NCBI GenBank assembly: GCA_037127315.1
Contig: JBBBDQ010001123.1
Span: 1,144,001 to 1,208,000, forward strand
Source of the DNA: Ascarosepion bandense
Lineage: Eukaryota; Mollusca; Cephalopoda; Sepiida; Sepiidae
DNA length: 64,000 bases
Reading direction: 5' to 3'
The translations under genes and the position numbers were made by a program. Below are positions 10,930 through 22,110 of this stretch, in pieces. Every line of letters starts with the position of its first letter. Within the stretch, counting starts at the first letter, position 1. Under the pieces are notes generated by a model that saw only the letters and a list, made by a program, of their open reading frames with translations, did not search any database and was not told where the DNA came from.

Positions 10930-11820
10930 TTCCAGCCAAAATGTCTTCAGAGGTGTGTCAATATACATTAAGAATGATATACTTCAAAACAAAATTAGCC
11001 TGTAAACTGGCCTTTGAGTAACAGCTGCCAAAGCCACTCTACACAAAACCATTAGTATTTGTACTATATACACACCACCACACGATGCCATCAACAAAAT
11101 AAAAATAAACAAACTGATAACACAACTGCCAAAACCATTCCTGATATTAGGTGATTTAAACAGCCTCAATATGATATGGGGTGATAAAAACACATAAAAA
11201 AAGGGAAAAAATCATAATTACCTTCAACAATCTCTGCCTCCTCCATAACAAACAACACACATACCTTCACCCAGTAACAGGCACTACTGCAGTCATAGAT
11301 CTGTCCCTGTCTAACCCCACTATATTCATGGACTTCATGACCACTTCTCAATCATCCTCAAAAAATTTAAATACCTTAGAACAAAAAAATAACTAAATGG
11401 AAACTCAATAAAGCAAAAGTGGGCCAAACTTAAAAAAAACTTTATGTAACAAAGAACTCATCGAAACTAACACGGAGAAGAGCTTCATAGAACATTTTAA
11501 AGAAACCTTAATATCAATTGTCAAAAAATGTGTACCCAAAAGCTCTAAATCAACCAAACACAACAAACCCTGGTTTAATGAAGATGGCAAAAAAAAAAAA
11601 AAGCAATAAGACTACAAAAAGCTATGTTCAGAAAATTTGAGACCCAGCCAACCCTAGACAATTTAAATCAATTCAAAATAAACAGAGTGAGAGCTCATAA
11701 AAAAGAAAATGAAAGAAAATCCTGACAAAAATATGTAAGCAAATTAGACCCAAATACAAAACCAAAAAAAAAAATGGAACATAAGATAGCAGAGAAAAAT
11801 TAACCCTCCACAATAAAACA
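10930..11820 (+). mobile_element. LINE endonuclease-region relic
   Basis: One frame (11181-11396) contains HTYLHPVTGTTAVIDLSLSN, matching the C-terminal part of the APE-type endonuclease of Jockey/I-like LINEs, where the 'S/T.IDL.L' motif is conserved. Downstream, WAKLKKTLCNKELIET and KCVPKSSKSTKHNKPWFNED resemble the linker before the RT domain. Stops and A-tracts show it is inactive. Confidence 0.55.
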
Positions 11821-11829
11821 CTTCTTACC

Positions 11830-11830
11830 A

Positions 11831-11865
<35 letters not shown>
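11830..11865. repeat. (AAT)n microsatellite
   Basis: About twelve tandem AAT/ATA trinucleotides inside the LINE relic. Confidence 0.95.
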
Positions 11866-11866
<1 letters not shown>

Positions 11867-11944
11867 CTCTTAACTAAAGAAACATTGCAAATCTGTTAGC
11901 AGAAACCTTCTCCAAAAACTCCACGCAAGAAAACTTCAATAAGA

Positions 11945-12925
11945 TCTCAAGTAGGCATGTATGCCAATGACACTACAGTTTACTTTTGCCTCGATCAAAA
12001 ATCCAGTGTGGGCAATAAAGCAAACCTCGCTGCCGAGCTTGAGAAGGACCTCCAATCCGTGGTGGACTGGGGTAAGAAATGACTAGTAAATTTTAATGCT
12101 TTCAAAATGAATCTGCTATCAATTAACCATCATAGACAATCACTCCTACCTCCTAATAGCATGGAACAGGCCTGCCTCCCTGAGAGTAAAATGGTACGCC
12201 TTGTTAGCTTCACACTCTCAGTGGACCTCAAGTGGAATGACTATATTGAATCCATTGCTAAATCCACTGCTATGAAAGTCGGTTCTCTGTGCAGGGCTTG
12301 GAAGTTTTCCCGTCTGAATCTATCCTGCAAATCTATAAATCTACCATCCGCCCATGTATTGAATACAGCTGCCACATCTGGTCGGGTGCCCCTGCTATTT
12401 TCCTCGGGGTTCTTGACAAAATACAACAGAATCTGTAAGGTGATCAATACCGACTTGGCAGACCGACTGCAGTCACTCTCTCACCAGCGAGACATAGCTT
12501 CCCTGTGCCTCTTCTATAAATACTTTCACGGTATCTGCTCCAATGAACATAGATCACTGGTGCCCCCTAGGTACGAATTTGCACGAGATACTAGATTAGC
12601 AACTAGGTTCCACCCTTTTACAGTAAAGCAGATAAAATGTAACTGCAATTTCTACTCTAACAGCTGCTTTTCTCGCACTTCCCGCTTGTGAAATTCCCTT
12701 CCATATACTTGCTTCCCCGACAGCTACAATCTCCAGGAATTTAAATGTAAGATCAATAGACATCTATCTCACTAACTCACATCCATTCCCTCAAACACTC
12801 TACCCACCTACCCAACCCCTATCCTTGGTATCCTCATCCGTCTACCACCCTTCTTCCGACATGTCCTGTAACTAATCGCTCTTTTTCGTCACTCAATTCC
12901 TTGCTTGGGGTGAAATGATTAAAAA
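11945..12925 (+). mobile_element. LINE-1-type RT C-terminus and 3' UTR
   Basis: The frame begins in the RT catalytic motif as YANDTTVYFC (normally YADD; the first Asp of the pair is changed to Asn) and continues KANLAAELEKDLQSVVDWGK. Frame switches follow, into GSLCRAWKF, YKSTIRPCIEYSCHIWSG, DLADRLQSLSHQRDIASLCL and HRSLVPPRYEFARDTRLATR. The 3' UTR ends TTGCTTGGGGTGAAATGATT plus A-tract. The arrangement is that of a Jockey/CR1-like non-LTR element. It is inactive. Confidence 0.75.
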
Positions 12926-13164
12926 AAAAAGAGAAAAAAAATTTTTTAAAGTTAAAACAAAATGAACAAAAATCTCCCCATTAAACTTCAAACCTGATAT
13001 ATCCCGTGAGAGGATAATCAGGAAAAGGAATAGTGCAAGAATAATACTTAACACTAAAGATAGATTATTAGAGATTTATTTTACCACAGTACAATAAACC
13101 AATAGACATATAAGAACACCAACGAATAGTAACAGGTATAACAATCAAGTAGAAAATGTCTCTG

Positions 13165-13262
13165 CCTAGGACGTATGTGTCCATCTAGTGAAGAATGCTT
13201 CAGTCTAGTGACGTATGCTTTTGTGTAGTGACATATGCTCTCATCTAGTGATGTATGCTGCT
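13165..13262. repeat. Short tandem repeat, ~20-bp unit
   Basis: The motif TCTAGTGACGTATGCTT recurs four to five times with changes (CTAGTGAAGAATGCTT, TAGTGACATATGCTC, CTAGTGATGTATGCTG). It is not coding. Confidence 0.75.
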
Positions 13263-13359
13263 AGTTCGCTCTAGTCACAGTTTTTATAGACTGGACCATA
13301 TCCATTCTGGGGTAAGATAGGATATTCCTCTACAACAAAGTCACAAAACAAAAAAAGCT

Positions 13360-13735
13360 TCAACAAACTTTTTGCTCCTCTTGAATTCAAACAACATTCA
13401 TTACATGTGTAAACCCAAGAACAGACTCTGTTCATTGCATGTGGATGATTTTTTAATCAGCTACAGATCCAAAAACATGCACACCATTGAACGACAGCTG
13501 CAGCAGCGTTCAAACAGAATTAACAAATGATCAGTGAAAATTGTTTCAGAATATCTGAAACCAAAACTCACTGTGTCCACTTCTGTAAAAAAAAAAAAAA
13601 ATGCACAGTGATCCAAACTTTAACAGAACATATTAATGTTAGACTCACACAAATACCTTGGAATCTACTTTGCTAAAAAAAAAAACTCAGCTTCTTCTCC
13701 ATATCAAATACTTAAAACAAAAATGCCATCAATAC
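13360..13735 (+). mobile_element. LINE-2 RT fragment (I/Jockey-like)
   Basis: The frame reads CSLHVDDFLISYRSKNMHTI, then ERQLQQRSNRINK, matching the RT catalytic motif C (x-V-DD-F) and following helix of I/Jockey-type LINEs. Later pieces PKLTVSTSVKK and LLLHIKYLKQKCHQYIQFSA are in other frames. It is probably the same lineage as the RNase H relic at 40.1-41.15 kb. Confidence 0.6.
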
Positions 13736-13744
13736 ATCCAATTC

Positions 13745-14038
13745 AGTGCCATACATGATACACGCTTAGGTGATCATGTCTTGAATGAGTCATGACTGAC
13801 TGGGCAGAAGATTATCCAGCAGTAGGTTGCCATTGCTTTCTGCAGTAGACTGGTTGGCAGCCAAGGCTATAGAAACCATTCTGTCCTATTATTTAACCCA
13901 TAACTGGAGGGAAGAGATGGATTAATACCTTTCCCAAGGGTATTTGCGCATAAGTGAATACGTGTTCAACTAGAATTCGAACTCGGTTCCCCGAGTTGTC
14001 GTTCTGAGTCGATATCTACTGCACCACAATGCACATCC
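13745..14038 (-). mobile_element. SINE-A copy
   Basis: Near full length: from GCCATACATGATACACGCTT to GCACCACAATGCACATCCGG. On the minus strand the tRNA-like head is well kept. It abuts the 3' edge of the LINE-2 fragment. Confidence 0.8.
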
Positions 14039-14494
14039 GGGGAAGGAATAGATAGTAAAAAAGAAAAAAAGGGGAAAAGAAGAACCTGAAAAAATAGAAA
14101 ATATGACGTTATAATTCGGCTTTGCCAAATGTTATTCAAAATATTCTCTTCAAAATAAAATAAGGTCTGACTACTGTTGAAATCGAATTAATTTATGGTC
14201 AAATCTACCACAGGAATAAAAAGAAGTGCAGAAAAAGAAATATAAGTAAGTAATATTTTTTTTAATTTCATATTACATATATAGATGAAAAATATATCTA
14301 AAGACGAAAAATTAAGTATTTTAGGGAATCATAAAAATTATAGATAGGTGTTTTGTAAATTGTACTTACTTTTAAGTGGCACCAGCACATCCGTAATACA
14401 TTTGATATGAGTGAATTACTTAATGGACAAATGATATTGACACACATGGCATAGGGTTATTTCATGGACTTATGATTGTTCAAAATTCCACACA

Positions 14495-14800
14495 TTTTAA
14501 AACCGATAAAATTAGAAAACTAATCCATAGAGAATTCAAAAGTCTAAACCTGAAAGTAATAATCAACATTAATTTAAAATTAGTAAACTTCCTTGACGTA
14601 ACACTGGACTTACAGCACCTTTAATTTATGAGGTAGTACAAAATCAAATTTTAAAAAATCCGAAATCCAACCTGCTGTTAAAAATTCTTGTCTACCCATT
14701 TAAATAACGCATGGTCTCACTATGTATCTTACCCAGACAAAATTAAAAAGCGTCATGCCATGACATCAGGCTACTGTTTCCTTTCGCTACCCAAATCTTC
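14495..14800 (+). mobile_element. Penelope-like element RT fragment
   Basis: One frame reads KTDKIRKLIHREFKSLNLKV then INLKLVNFLDVTLDLQ. The segment 'NFLDVTLDL' preceded by a 'GL.I.I..N' strand is a signature of the C-terminal RT region of Penelope-like elements. The following sequence is broken by stops. It is inactive. Confidence 0.6.
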
Positions 14801-15029
14801 AGCTTCATAGTTCAACCTAATTCTCGTTTTTGATTGAACAATATTGACACACCTACAAGCATATTCTCCAATTACCACTCCTTAATTTTCTAAATAACCA
14901 TGAATTCATCCGATATTTTCTAAATAAATTATTTTCACCATTTATTTTAAAATATTACCTAAAGAACAGTATTGTTCTGAAACATGAAAATTCTTGTCGT
15001 GATATGTTTTTATAAACCATTGTAATAAC

Positions 15030-15111
15030 AAAATTACTATATATATATATATATATAAATTTTTTAAAATATTTTTTAAAATATTTTCAAAAATACAAAA
15101 AATAGAGTACA

Positions 15112-15150
<39 letters not shown>
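15030..15150. repeat. TA and CA microsatellites
   Basis: TA runs at about 15036-15056 and 15111-15134, the second passing into a CA run. A short AAAATATTTT mirror repeat lies between them. Confidence 0.9.
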
Positions 15151-15152
<2 letters not shown>

Positions 15153-15319
15153 TACATAAACACACCACTCATATTCATATATAGAAATAAACAATCTTAC
15201 GTTATATTGTTAAGGGGGAAAGGATCTTTAACTAAAGTAATTTGGAAAAATTAAATTTAAAAACTAAAATTAAAATATAATTAATGTAGGAACAAGACAG
15301 TAATTAAATTAATGGATGA

Positions 15320-15322
<3 letters not shown>

Positions 15323-15374
<52 letters not shown>

Positions 15375-15406
15375 CTGTGATACAGCGAAACAGGCTTGTA
15401 TGTGGA

Positions 15407-15451
<45 letters not shown>
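15323..15451. repeat. (TA)n runs flanking a SINE-B tail
   Basis: Two TA runs (15323-15371 and 15408-15451) bracket a 36-bp fragment, GAGCTGTGATACAGCGAAAC plus AGGCTTGTATGTGGATGA. That fragment is the 3' end of SINE-B and is normally followed by the TA tail. Confidence 0.85.
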
Positions 15452-15454
<3 letters not shown>

Positions 15455-15706
15455 GAATAATAACAAAGAAAATAATAGCTATGCTCAAAACATTTAGTTT
15501 AAAAAAAACAGTGCTCAATATAAAAATAGAGCAATGAATATTTATTATTTCTTTAAAACATGTGCAAACTAAAAACTACTGTAAAATTGTACATTTTGTT
15601 TTCACATTGAAAGAACTATGTCTTATCAGGTAGTTGATAATTATGGTAACCATCATTAACTACCTGATCAGATATATATATTAAATAAAATTCCGAATTC
15701 TACATA

Positions 15707-15753
15707 CGTTGTATAGCTATTTCAGCAAGAAAAATCTCACTTCTTCAGCAAAG
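15707..15753 (-). ncRNA. Hammerhead-like module, family 4
   Basis: On the minus strand CUGAAGA (15748-15742) is followed by a 7-bp hairpin (AGUGAGA against UCUUGCU, two GU pairs) and GAAA (15723-15720). Next come AUA..UAU (2-3 bp, tight loop), A at the cleavage position (15712), and CAACG. CAACG pairs CAA with the UUG just before CUGAAGA. The order and spacing match a type I hammerhead. The 10.1-11.1 pair is A-U instead of the usual G-C. There is a single copy in the window. Self-cleavage is an inference. Confidence 0.4.
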
Positions 15754-16041
15754 ATCAGAAACAAAAAAAAATTTCTTGCAAATAAAGGAGAAATAAGACG
15801 TAAAGGAAAGGTGGGGGGGATCAGTAGCATGGTGAGGAATCGCAGCTTCAGATGGTGAAAGGAAGGGAAAGTTATATAAAAAAGAAAAGGAAAGTAGAGA
15901 AAGGAGACAGTATATTATATTTAGCTCTGTTAAAAATAATAATATGGCAGACTATTGCAGTAGGTTTAAAACCTACTAATAGAATAAAACTAAAAATTGA
16001 GGTAATATTATCGTACTTCTAAAATGTGAATTTGGCAAATA

Positions 16042-17588
16042 CACTCCTGATCAAAAATTTAAGACCACTTAAAAATCTTTAAAAAGAATTTTTTTTTTTT
16101 TTATGGATAGATTTTAAACTCCTCCCACTTAAGGTTACCAATACTACAATCTAAAAGATTATGGAAACAAAAAGCTACATTCCAAACATTTTATTTAGAA
16201 ATTTACATTTTTATAAAATGAGGCGATTTACACATGATCAAAATTATAAGACCAGGGGTATAAATTGTTAGATCTATGGCAATTCCAATGTTTTTAGTTC
16301 AGTTAGAGATTAGCAATCACTGCGTAAAGGTGTTACCATGTCTAAAGCAAGCAAACTTACCAAAGTTGAGTATTCTCGAATTCTAGAATTCTATAAGCAA
16401 GGTTTGTCACAGCGAGCGATCGCAGTAAAACTGTGATTTGCAACTTTCTAAAGAACAGTGAGAATTATGGAAAAGCAAAATGCTCTGGTAGGCCCCAAAA
16501 AATTTCTCCTGCATTGAGTAGGAGAATAAGACGGGTTGTTATGAAAGACGGGGGACTTTCTTCTAGTCAAATTAAGGCAATCACAGATGCTGATTGCAGT
16601 CCTGTAACCATCAGACGACACTTAAGACAAAAAGCATGGTAAATAAAAAGCATAAACAAATTCCTCGGCTGCTTCCACGTCACAAGTTGGGCCGTTTAAA
16701 GTTTGGTCGGGAATACCAAACATGGGACGTTGAGAAGTGGAAGAAAGTCCTGTTTTCTGATGAGAAAAAATTCAGTCTACATGGTCCTGATGGCTTCCAA
16801 CGATATTGGTATAACAAAAACATGCCTCCTGAAATTTTCTCCACACATCATAGTGGTGGAGGGTCCCTAATGGTATGGGGTGCCTTTTCTTACAGAGGGA
16901 CGATGGAGCTCCAGGTAATGCAGGGTCGTCAGAGAGTGGCTGGTTGTGTTAACATGATACAAAAAGCATCTTTGATGACGGAGGGCCATCGTTTGTGTGG
17001 GGATGGATGGTTATTCCGACAGGATAATGCTGCAATCCATGTTGCAAGACGGACCTTGACCTTTCTACAAGAAAATGGGTCCATCTCTTGGGACATCCTG
17101 CATGCTCACCGGACTTGAACCCAATTGAAAATGTTTGGGGTGGGTGACAAGAGATGTTTATCAAAATGGCAAACAATATTCAACAAAAAAATGAACTTTG
17201 TAAAGCCATTTTCAGAAGCTGGAGCAACATCCTCCGCACCTTAATGGAAATGCTTATTTCTAGCATGCCCGACAGAATTTTTGAAGTCATCAAAAGCAGT
17301 GGAGGTAGACTTCATTATTAAATTTGGTTGTTGAATATTTTCATACACTTTTTGTACAATTTCATAGAATTTTTGTCTCTGGTCTTATAATTTTGATCAT
17401 GTGTAAATCGCCTCATTTTATAAAAATGTAAATTTCTAAATAAAATGTTTGGAATGTAGCTTTTTGTTTCCATAACCTTTTAGATTGTAGTATTGGTAAC
17501 CTTAAGTGGAAGGAGTTTAAAATCTATCTGTAAAAAAAAATTTCTTTTTAAAGATTTTTAAGTGGTCTTAAATTTTTGATCGGGAGTG
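16042..17588 (+). mobile_element. Tc1-like transposon, IR/DR type
   Basis: A 1547-bp element flanked by TA (16040-16041, 17589-17590). The inverted ends are ~210 bp (16042-16257 and 17379-17588). Each contains two direct repeats: an outer TGATCAAAAATTTAAGACCA and an inner TGATCAAAATTATAAGACCA. This is the IR/DR layout known from Sleeping Beauty-like and related Tc1 elements. The transposase is broken (see the pseudogene entry). Confidence 0.9.
16338..17321 (+). pseudogene. Tc1-like transposase (DD34E), inactivated
   Basis: Begins MSKASKLTKVEYSRILEFYK with a paired-like HTH (QGLSQRAIAVKL), then hits a stop. A second frame gives GRPQKISPALSRRIRRVV (second HTH and GRPR-like hook). A third gives [16 protein letters not shown] (first Asp), [13 protein letters not shown] and [15 protein letters not shown] (second Asp). 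A one-base slip near 17087 then moves [10 protein letters not shown] (catalytic Glu, about 34 residues after the second Asp) into another frame. The reading ends ...SGGRLHY at 17321. At least three disruptions make it non-functional. Confidence 0.88.
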
Positions 17589-17689
17589 TATATATATATA
17601 TATATACACACACACATCTTTATGCCTTATTTCTCCTTTAACTCTTCCCCTGTCTACTCCCTTTTCTTTTCCTTCCCCTCCCCACCACT

Positions 17690-18070
17690 TCTACACAAGA
17701 TTAGCAACTAGTTCCTACCCTTTTACTGTGAAACCAATAAAATGTAAATGCAAATTCTACTCCAGTAGTTTCTTTTCTTGCCTTTGGAATTCCCTTCTGT
17801 TTACTTGCTTCCCCGACAGCTACAATCTCCAAGAATTTAAATGTAAAGTCAATAGTCATCTCCTATCTCACTAACCTGAATCCTCTCTCTCATGCTCCTT
17901 TCTCCGTCCACTCCACTCTCATCAGTGTTCCTATCCTTCTCTTACCCACTTCCTGACACCAACTATAACTTGTCACTCTTTCTCATAACTTTCCATCGAT
18001 GTAACCTTCTGCACAACAGTGGCAGTAAAATACCTTGCTTGGGGCGATATGATTATTAAAAAAAAAAAAT
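17690..18070 (+). mobile_element. LINE-1-type 3' end with poly(A)
   Basis: Starts with the coding block for 'TRLATS.YPFTVKPIKCKC' and runs through CCCCGACAGCTACAATCTCC to CTTGCTTGGGGCGATATGAT and an A-tract. It is a 5'-truncated copy just downstream of the Tc1 element. Confidence 0.75.
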
Positions 18071-18184
18071 ACTATTTACATTGAGCCCTCCACCTGAATC
18101 TTAATATTTATAAAATTGATATTAATATGATCTGGTTTTTGGAATTGTACCTACATGCTTTTCCTTTTTGGGATTTAAAAAAAA

Positions 18185-18490
18185 TTGATTGAACACTCTG
18201 GAGAAATGGTAGACTTTAAAAAACAGTAGCTACTCACTGCTAATAACACATTGTTCATTCAGGAATGAATTTGAACACTCTGAACTACTGACGTGTGTTT
18301 ACATTGTGTATATAACACACTAAAATCTGCCTACCAAACGTTTATAGCTTAGGGGTAGAATTGCCAACTGATGTCAATTTAGTCAGGTTTCAATACAGGC
18401 TGGAAGTAATCTCAGATGTCTAACCGTATTAATGAGCTGTGATACAGCAAAACAGGACTATCTGCAGATGACTATATATATATATATACA
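18185..18490 (+). mobile_element. SINE-B copy with TA tail
   Basis: SINE-B family: a 5' part beginning TGAACACTCTGGAGAAATGG, then a tRNA-like region with A-box-like TTAGGGGTAGAATTG and B-box-like GGTTTCAATACAGG (18349-18405). The 3' end is GAGCTGTGATACAGCAAAAC ... GATGACTATATATA. Other copies are at 30.1, 53.6 (minus) and 56.8 kb. Confidence 0.75.
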
Positions 18491-18499
18491 CACACACTA

Positions 18500-18877
18500 C
18501 TGCCCATAATTATTAGGCCACCCCAGTTTTTAAAAAATAAAATGATGTATTTCATACTATTTTTAGCATTTACTACCAAGTGGATAATTCTAAATGAAAA
18601 TAGAATGGTTCTTTTGTTAATACTGCACAATAACATGTGCGTCAAATGAACTGTTCTGGTGTCGAGTTTTTGTGCTCTCTTCCCCATGCTAGTCTCTTCT
18701 TCTTATTGGCTGGCCAAAGCAAAGGTTTCCTGGCTGCCTTGTAAAATTTTGCAAAGTAATAATAACAAAAGAACCATTCCATTTTCATTTAGAATTATTC
18801 ACTTGGCAATAAATACTAAAAAAATAGTATGAAATACATCATTTTAAAAAACTGGAGTGGCCTAATAATTATGGCCG
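18500..18877. mobile_element. Tc1/mariner-type MITE, copy 1
   Basis: Flanked by TA. The inverted ends are long: left CCCATAATTATTAGGCCACC, right its complement before 18877. The complementarity continues inward through GATGTATTTCATACTATTTT and AAATAGAATGGTTCTTTTGT. Nothing coding lies inside. A second, 3'-truncated copy starts at 57389. Confidence 0.8.
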
Positions 18878-18879
18878 AT

Positions 18880-18921
<42 letters not shown>

Positions 18922-19079
18922 CATACACACACACACACACAATGCCCTCTTATATTAGAGAGGATACATACACACATTCATGTCAAAACAGTTTGCAACT
19001 AAATAAGTTTTAAATGCTGATCTTTCTATTATTGTTTGTTTGATAATTTAATTTTATTTGTTTTGTGTGTGGTTTTCAG

Positions 19080-19204
19080 TCATTGGGATGTCTGCTATAT
19101 GCTTTGGCCTTTCTGGAATCACCATTTGAGCAAGATTACCAAAGAGGAAACAGCATTGCTCTTGCTGTGCTTGGAGGAAATGTAAAATTTCCAGAGAATT
19201 CTGG
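19080..19204 (+). CDS. STK16: STK16 kinase, alpha-F/alpha-G exon
   Basis: The acceptor is GGTTTTCAG (19071-19079) and the donor is GTAACT at 19205. The exon reads SLGCLLYALAFLESPFEQDY then QRGNSIALAVLGGNVKFPEN, and ends SG with a split Gly codon. It completes the DxWSLG motif of alpha-F begun in the previous exon and supplies the C-lobe stretch where vertebrate STK16 has 'SLGCVLYAMMFGEGPYD'. No disabling change is seen. Confidence 0.95.
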
Positions 19205-19329
19205 GTAACTATCTTTTTATTTCTCTTCTTTCAATTTGCATCAGATTGTCTTCGTAAACTTTGATCAGTGATAGTACAATCAACTTTGATAAGATTTCCT
19301 TTCACATATTTTTTTTCTATTCAATAACC

Positions 19330-20065
19330 TGTTTTAGGGCTTAGGGTGAATTTGGTTAAGACTAAGGTGATGATTAGTGATATAAACTGAGGTCTGACTT
19401 CCACCTCAGGAAAGCACCCATGTAGTGTTTATTTTTTGGCTGAATAAATGATGTAGTGGACTGAATAGCAGATGTGGTTAAATGTGGTGGATTTCATATG
19501 CAGAACTTGCTTGAATCTACCAGTTGCAACTGATCAAGACAAAAAGGTTGAGCTTGATAATGTTGTGTATGGGATTGTTGATCAGTTTTGCTATCTTGGT
19601 GACATGTTAAGTTCAGGTAGAGGTGGAGAAGCAAGTTCAATGTCCCATGTAAGATCAGTTTAGAAAAATTTGGGGAACTTTTGCCTCTTCTAACATCTTG
19701 AGTATTTTTGCATAGGTGAAAGGAAAGCTTTATACAGTTTGTGTTAGAAGTGTTATGCTATGTGTTAGTGAAACCTGACTGCTTAAGGAAGCTGATATTA
19801 GCAAAATTGCTTGAACTGACATGCAACATGTTATATGTCAAACAAGACTTAGATGATTTGGGCATATTAAAGGAATGGCCATAGAAAACCCAGTTAGCCA
19901 TTGTAGGTTTATTGAGTTTGACAGCCAAAGAGAGATAGGTAAAACATGGACCCAGCTTATCAATGACAATTTAAGAAAGTTAAGATTATAGCCAGGCCTT
20001 ACACACAATTGTGTGGCCTGGAAAAGAGCCATCAAGCAAACTCCGTCCAACCCATGCTAGCCTTT
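19330..20065 (+). mobile_element. LINE-4 RT C-terminal relic
   Basis: Frames give ICRTCLNLPVATDQDKKVEL, NVVYGIVDQFCYLGDMLSSG, GGEASSMSHVRSV and, after frame changes, an RNA-binding-like tail (HIKGMAIENPVSHC region). The FCYLGDML motif followed by 'G..AS...R' is typical of a family of non-LTR retrotransposons common in molluscs. The tail matches 4430-4660. It is inactive. Confidence 0.65.
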
Positions 20066-20745
20066 TTTTAATCATTTCACCCCAAGCAAGGCAATCCACT
20101 GCCACTATTGCGCAGGGGGGTTACATTGGGGAAAGTGATGAGAAAGAGTGGTTAGATATAGAAAATGTCAGAAGGAGGATGATAGACGGGTAAGGATACG
20201 GAGGATGAGGGTAGATGGGAAAGGTGTTTGAGAGAATGGATGCGAGTTAGTGTGTTAGGAGGTGTCTATTGACCTTACATTTAAACTCCTGGAGATTGTA
20301 GCTGTCGGGGAAGCAAGTATATGGAAGGGAATTCCAAAGGCAGGAAGTGCGAGAAAAGAAGCTGTTAGAGTAGAAATTGCGGTTACATTTTTATCGGTTT
20401 CACTGTAAAAGGGTGGGATGTAGTTGCTAATCTAGTATCTTGTGCAGATTTGTACCTAGGGGGCACCAGTGATCTATGTTCACCAGAGCAGATGCCATGA
20501 AAGTATTTATAGAAGAGGCACAGGGAAGCCATGTCTCGCCAGTGAGAAAGTGACTGCAGCCGGTCTGCCAAGTTGGTATCAATCATGTTACAGCTTCTCC
20601 GTTGTATTTTGTCAAGAACCCCAAGGAGAATAGCAGGGGCACCCGACCAGATGTGGCAACAGTATTCAATACACGGGCGGATGGTAGATTTATATACGTG
20701 CAGGATAGATTCAGACAGGAAAAACTTGGAAACAGATGTTAAACG
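20066..20745 (-). mobile_element. LINE-1-type 3' part, minus strand
   Basis: Reverse-oriented copy. The minus-strand frame 20586-20383 reads NLADRLQSLSHWRDMASLCL then SLVPPRYKSAQDTRLATTSH. Higher coordinates hold the preceding YKSTIRPCIEYCCHIWSGAP-like block, and lower coordinates hold the 3' UTR ending near 20070. It runs head-on into the LINE-4 relic. Confidence 0.75.
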
Positions 20746-20747
20746 CT

Positions 20748-20900
20748 GATGATGATATTTACATTATTCAGACTATTTTCTTCATCTTTGTTGCTATTTA
20801 CACAACGTTTTGGCCATTGTACATTCCGGCCTTCTTCAGGAATTTCAAACCAAACTCTATTACAATCACTATGGTATATGAATTTCATTCCTCGCATAAT
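20748..20900 (-). mobile_element. SINE-C core fragment
   Basis: Minus-strand core: GAAGAAGGCCGGAATGTACA then ATGGCCAAAACGTTGTGTAA, with the flanking TTACAATCACTATGGTATAT middle region. The conserved GAAA is CAAAA here. Confidence 0.65.
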
Positions 20901-20929
20901 CGTGCCTCTTCTGGTAGTCATGAGTTGTG

Positions 20930-21480
20930 GCACTACCCAGCCCCTGCTGTTGTTGGGTTTGATCCAGCCAGCTGGTCGTAGATTGACTCTGTCACAGTTT
21001 TCTCCCTTGTCCCATGTTGTGTTGATTAATCACAAGGTAGTCACGTGAGTTTTCCACTAGCTGTCTCTCTGCCGAACTAAACCAAACCGGGAAGCGTGCA
21101 CACAATTGAGTAATAAAAGAAAGAAATATAGCACCAAAGGAAATAAGTGGACCGACGGCTGAAAAGTGTTGTAAAACAATGTCTTTATATACGGATTATA
21201 CACAATAGTCTCTTGGTCTAAACAGCACCAAATATCCCACCACCCGAAAAATTAAGTGGAATATACACAATATGCTCTTGTGGGATTATTTCCCATCCCT
21301 GCTTCTATCAACTGGTAGCGGAACAGACATTTCTTAGGTAAATCGAATTATTCTCCTAAGCAATAATGAGGAATCTGGCTGGCCGCAGCTCGTTGCTCCG
21401 AACAGAAGTCTAAGTTCACCATAAGTCCAGTCAACTTGTTGCTTGTTTTGCTGAAGTGCTGGGTCATTCTCTTTCAGTTA
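20930..21480. other. STK16 intron, unclassified GC-richer sequence
   Basis: This stretch is less AT-rich than its surroundings and contains phrases such as ACCAAACCGGGAAGCGTGCA and CATATGCTCTTGTGGGATTA-like sequence, but no protein or known terminus is recognised. It probably belongs with the adjoining minisatellite as part of an unidentified element. Confidence 0.35.
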
Positions 21481-22110
21481 GCAATTTCAGACTTGTCTGC
21501 AAATTCTCTTGTCTGTCTCTTAACTCTGGTAGGTTGATTGGCGACAAGCTTCTCTACGGTCAGCACCCAACGGCATGGCAATCATCTCTCTGTCTCTTTA
21601 CTTCTTTGGTTGGGAACTGTCTTTGGTCATTACGTTTCTGGACCGGGAAATTGAACTCACTGCCACTCGAGCTGCAACTCTTGCAACTGCAAACTGCATT
21701 CAGTTGTTGATCTCAAAAACTTTGTCTGCAAAATCACTTCATACATTGACTCTGGTTGGTCAGCATCAGGCCTCTTCTGTCGATCTCTGTCATTCCGACT
21801 GGAAACTGCATTCAGTTGTCAATCTCAAAAACTTTATCTGGAAATTCTCTTCTGTCTTTAACTCTGGTTAGCCGGCATCAGGCCTCTCCTGTCGATCTGT
21901 CGTTCCGACTTCAACTGCAACTTTGTAAATTCTCTTCTGTCTTTAACTCAGATTGGCTGGTATCAGGCCTCTTCTGTCAATCTGTCATTCCGACTTTGAC
22001 TTCTCTGTCACTCTCTGCAACTCAAAACTTTGACTGTAAAATCTCTTGTCTGTCTTTCTCTCTGGTTGGCACCCAACAACATGGCGCCTATCTTCGTCGT
22101 TACATCTTTG
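21480..22110. repeat. Imperfect minisatellite, ~90-110-bp unit
   Basis: Four to five diverged units share CTCTTCTGTCTTTAACTCTG, GGCATCAGGCCTCTTCTGTC and CTGTCATTCCGACT, ending in CTCAAAAACTTTGTCTG-like joints (starts near 21490, 21722, 21838, 21925, 22030). Long frames across it on both strands arise because the units lack stops; no coding function is claimed. Confidence 0.75.

Noticed and set aside
15281..15518. Ile/Tyr-rich frames across TA repeats.
   Set aside because: These are translations of (TA)n microsatellites, with no evidence of coding.
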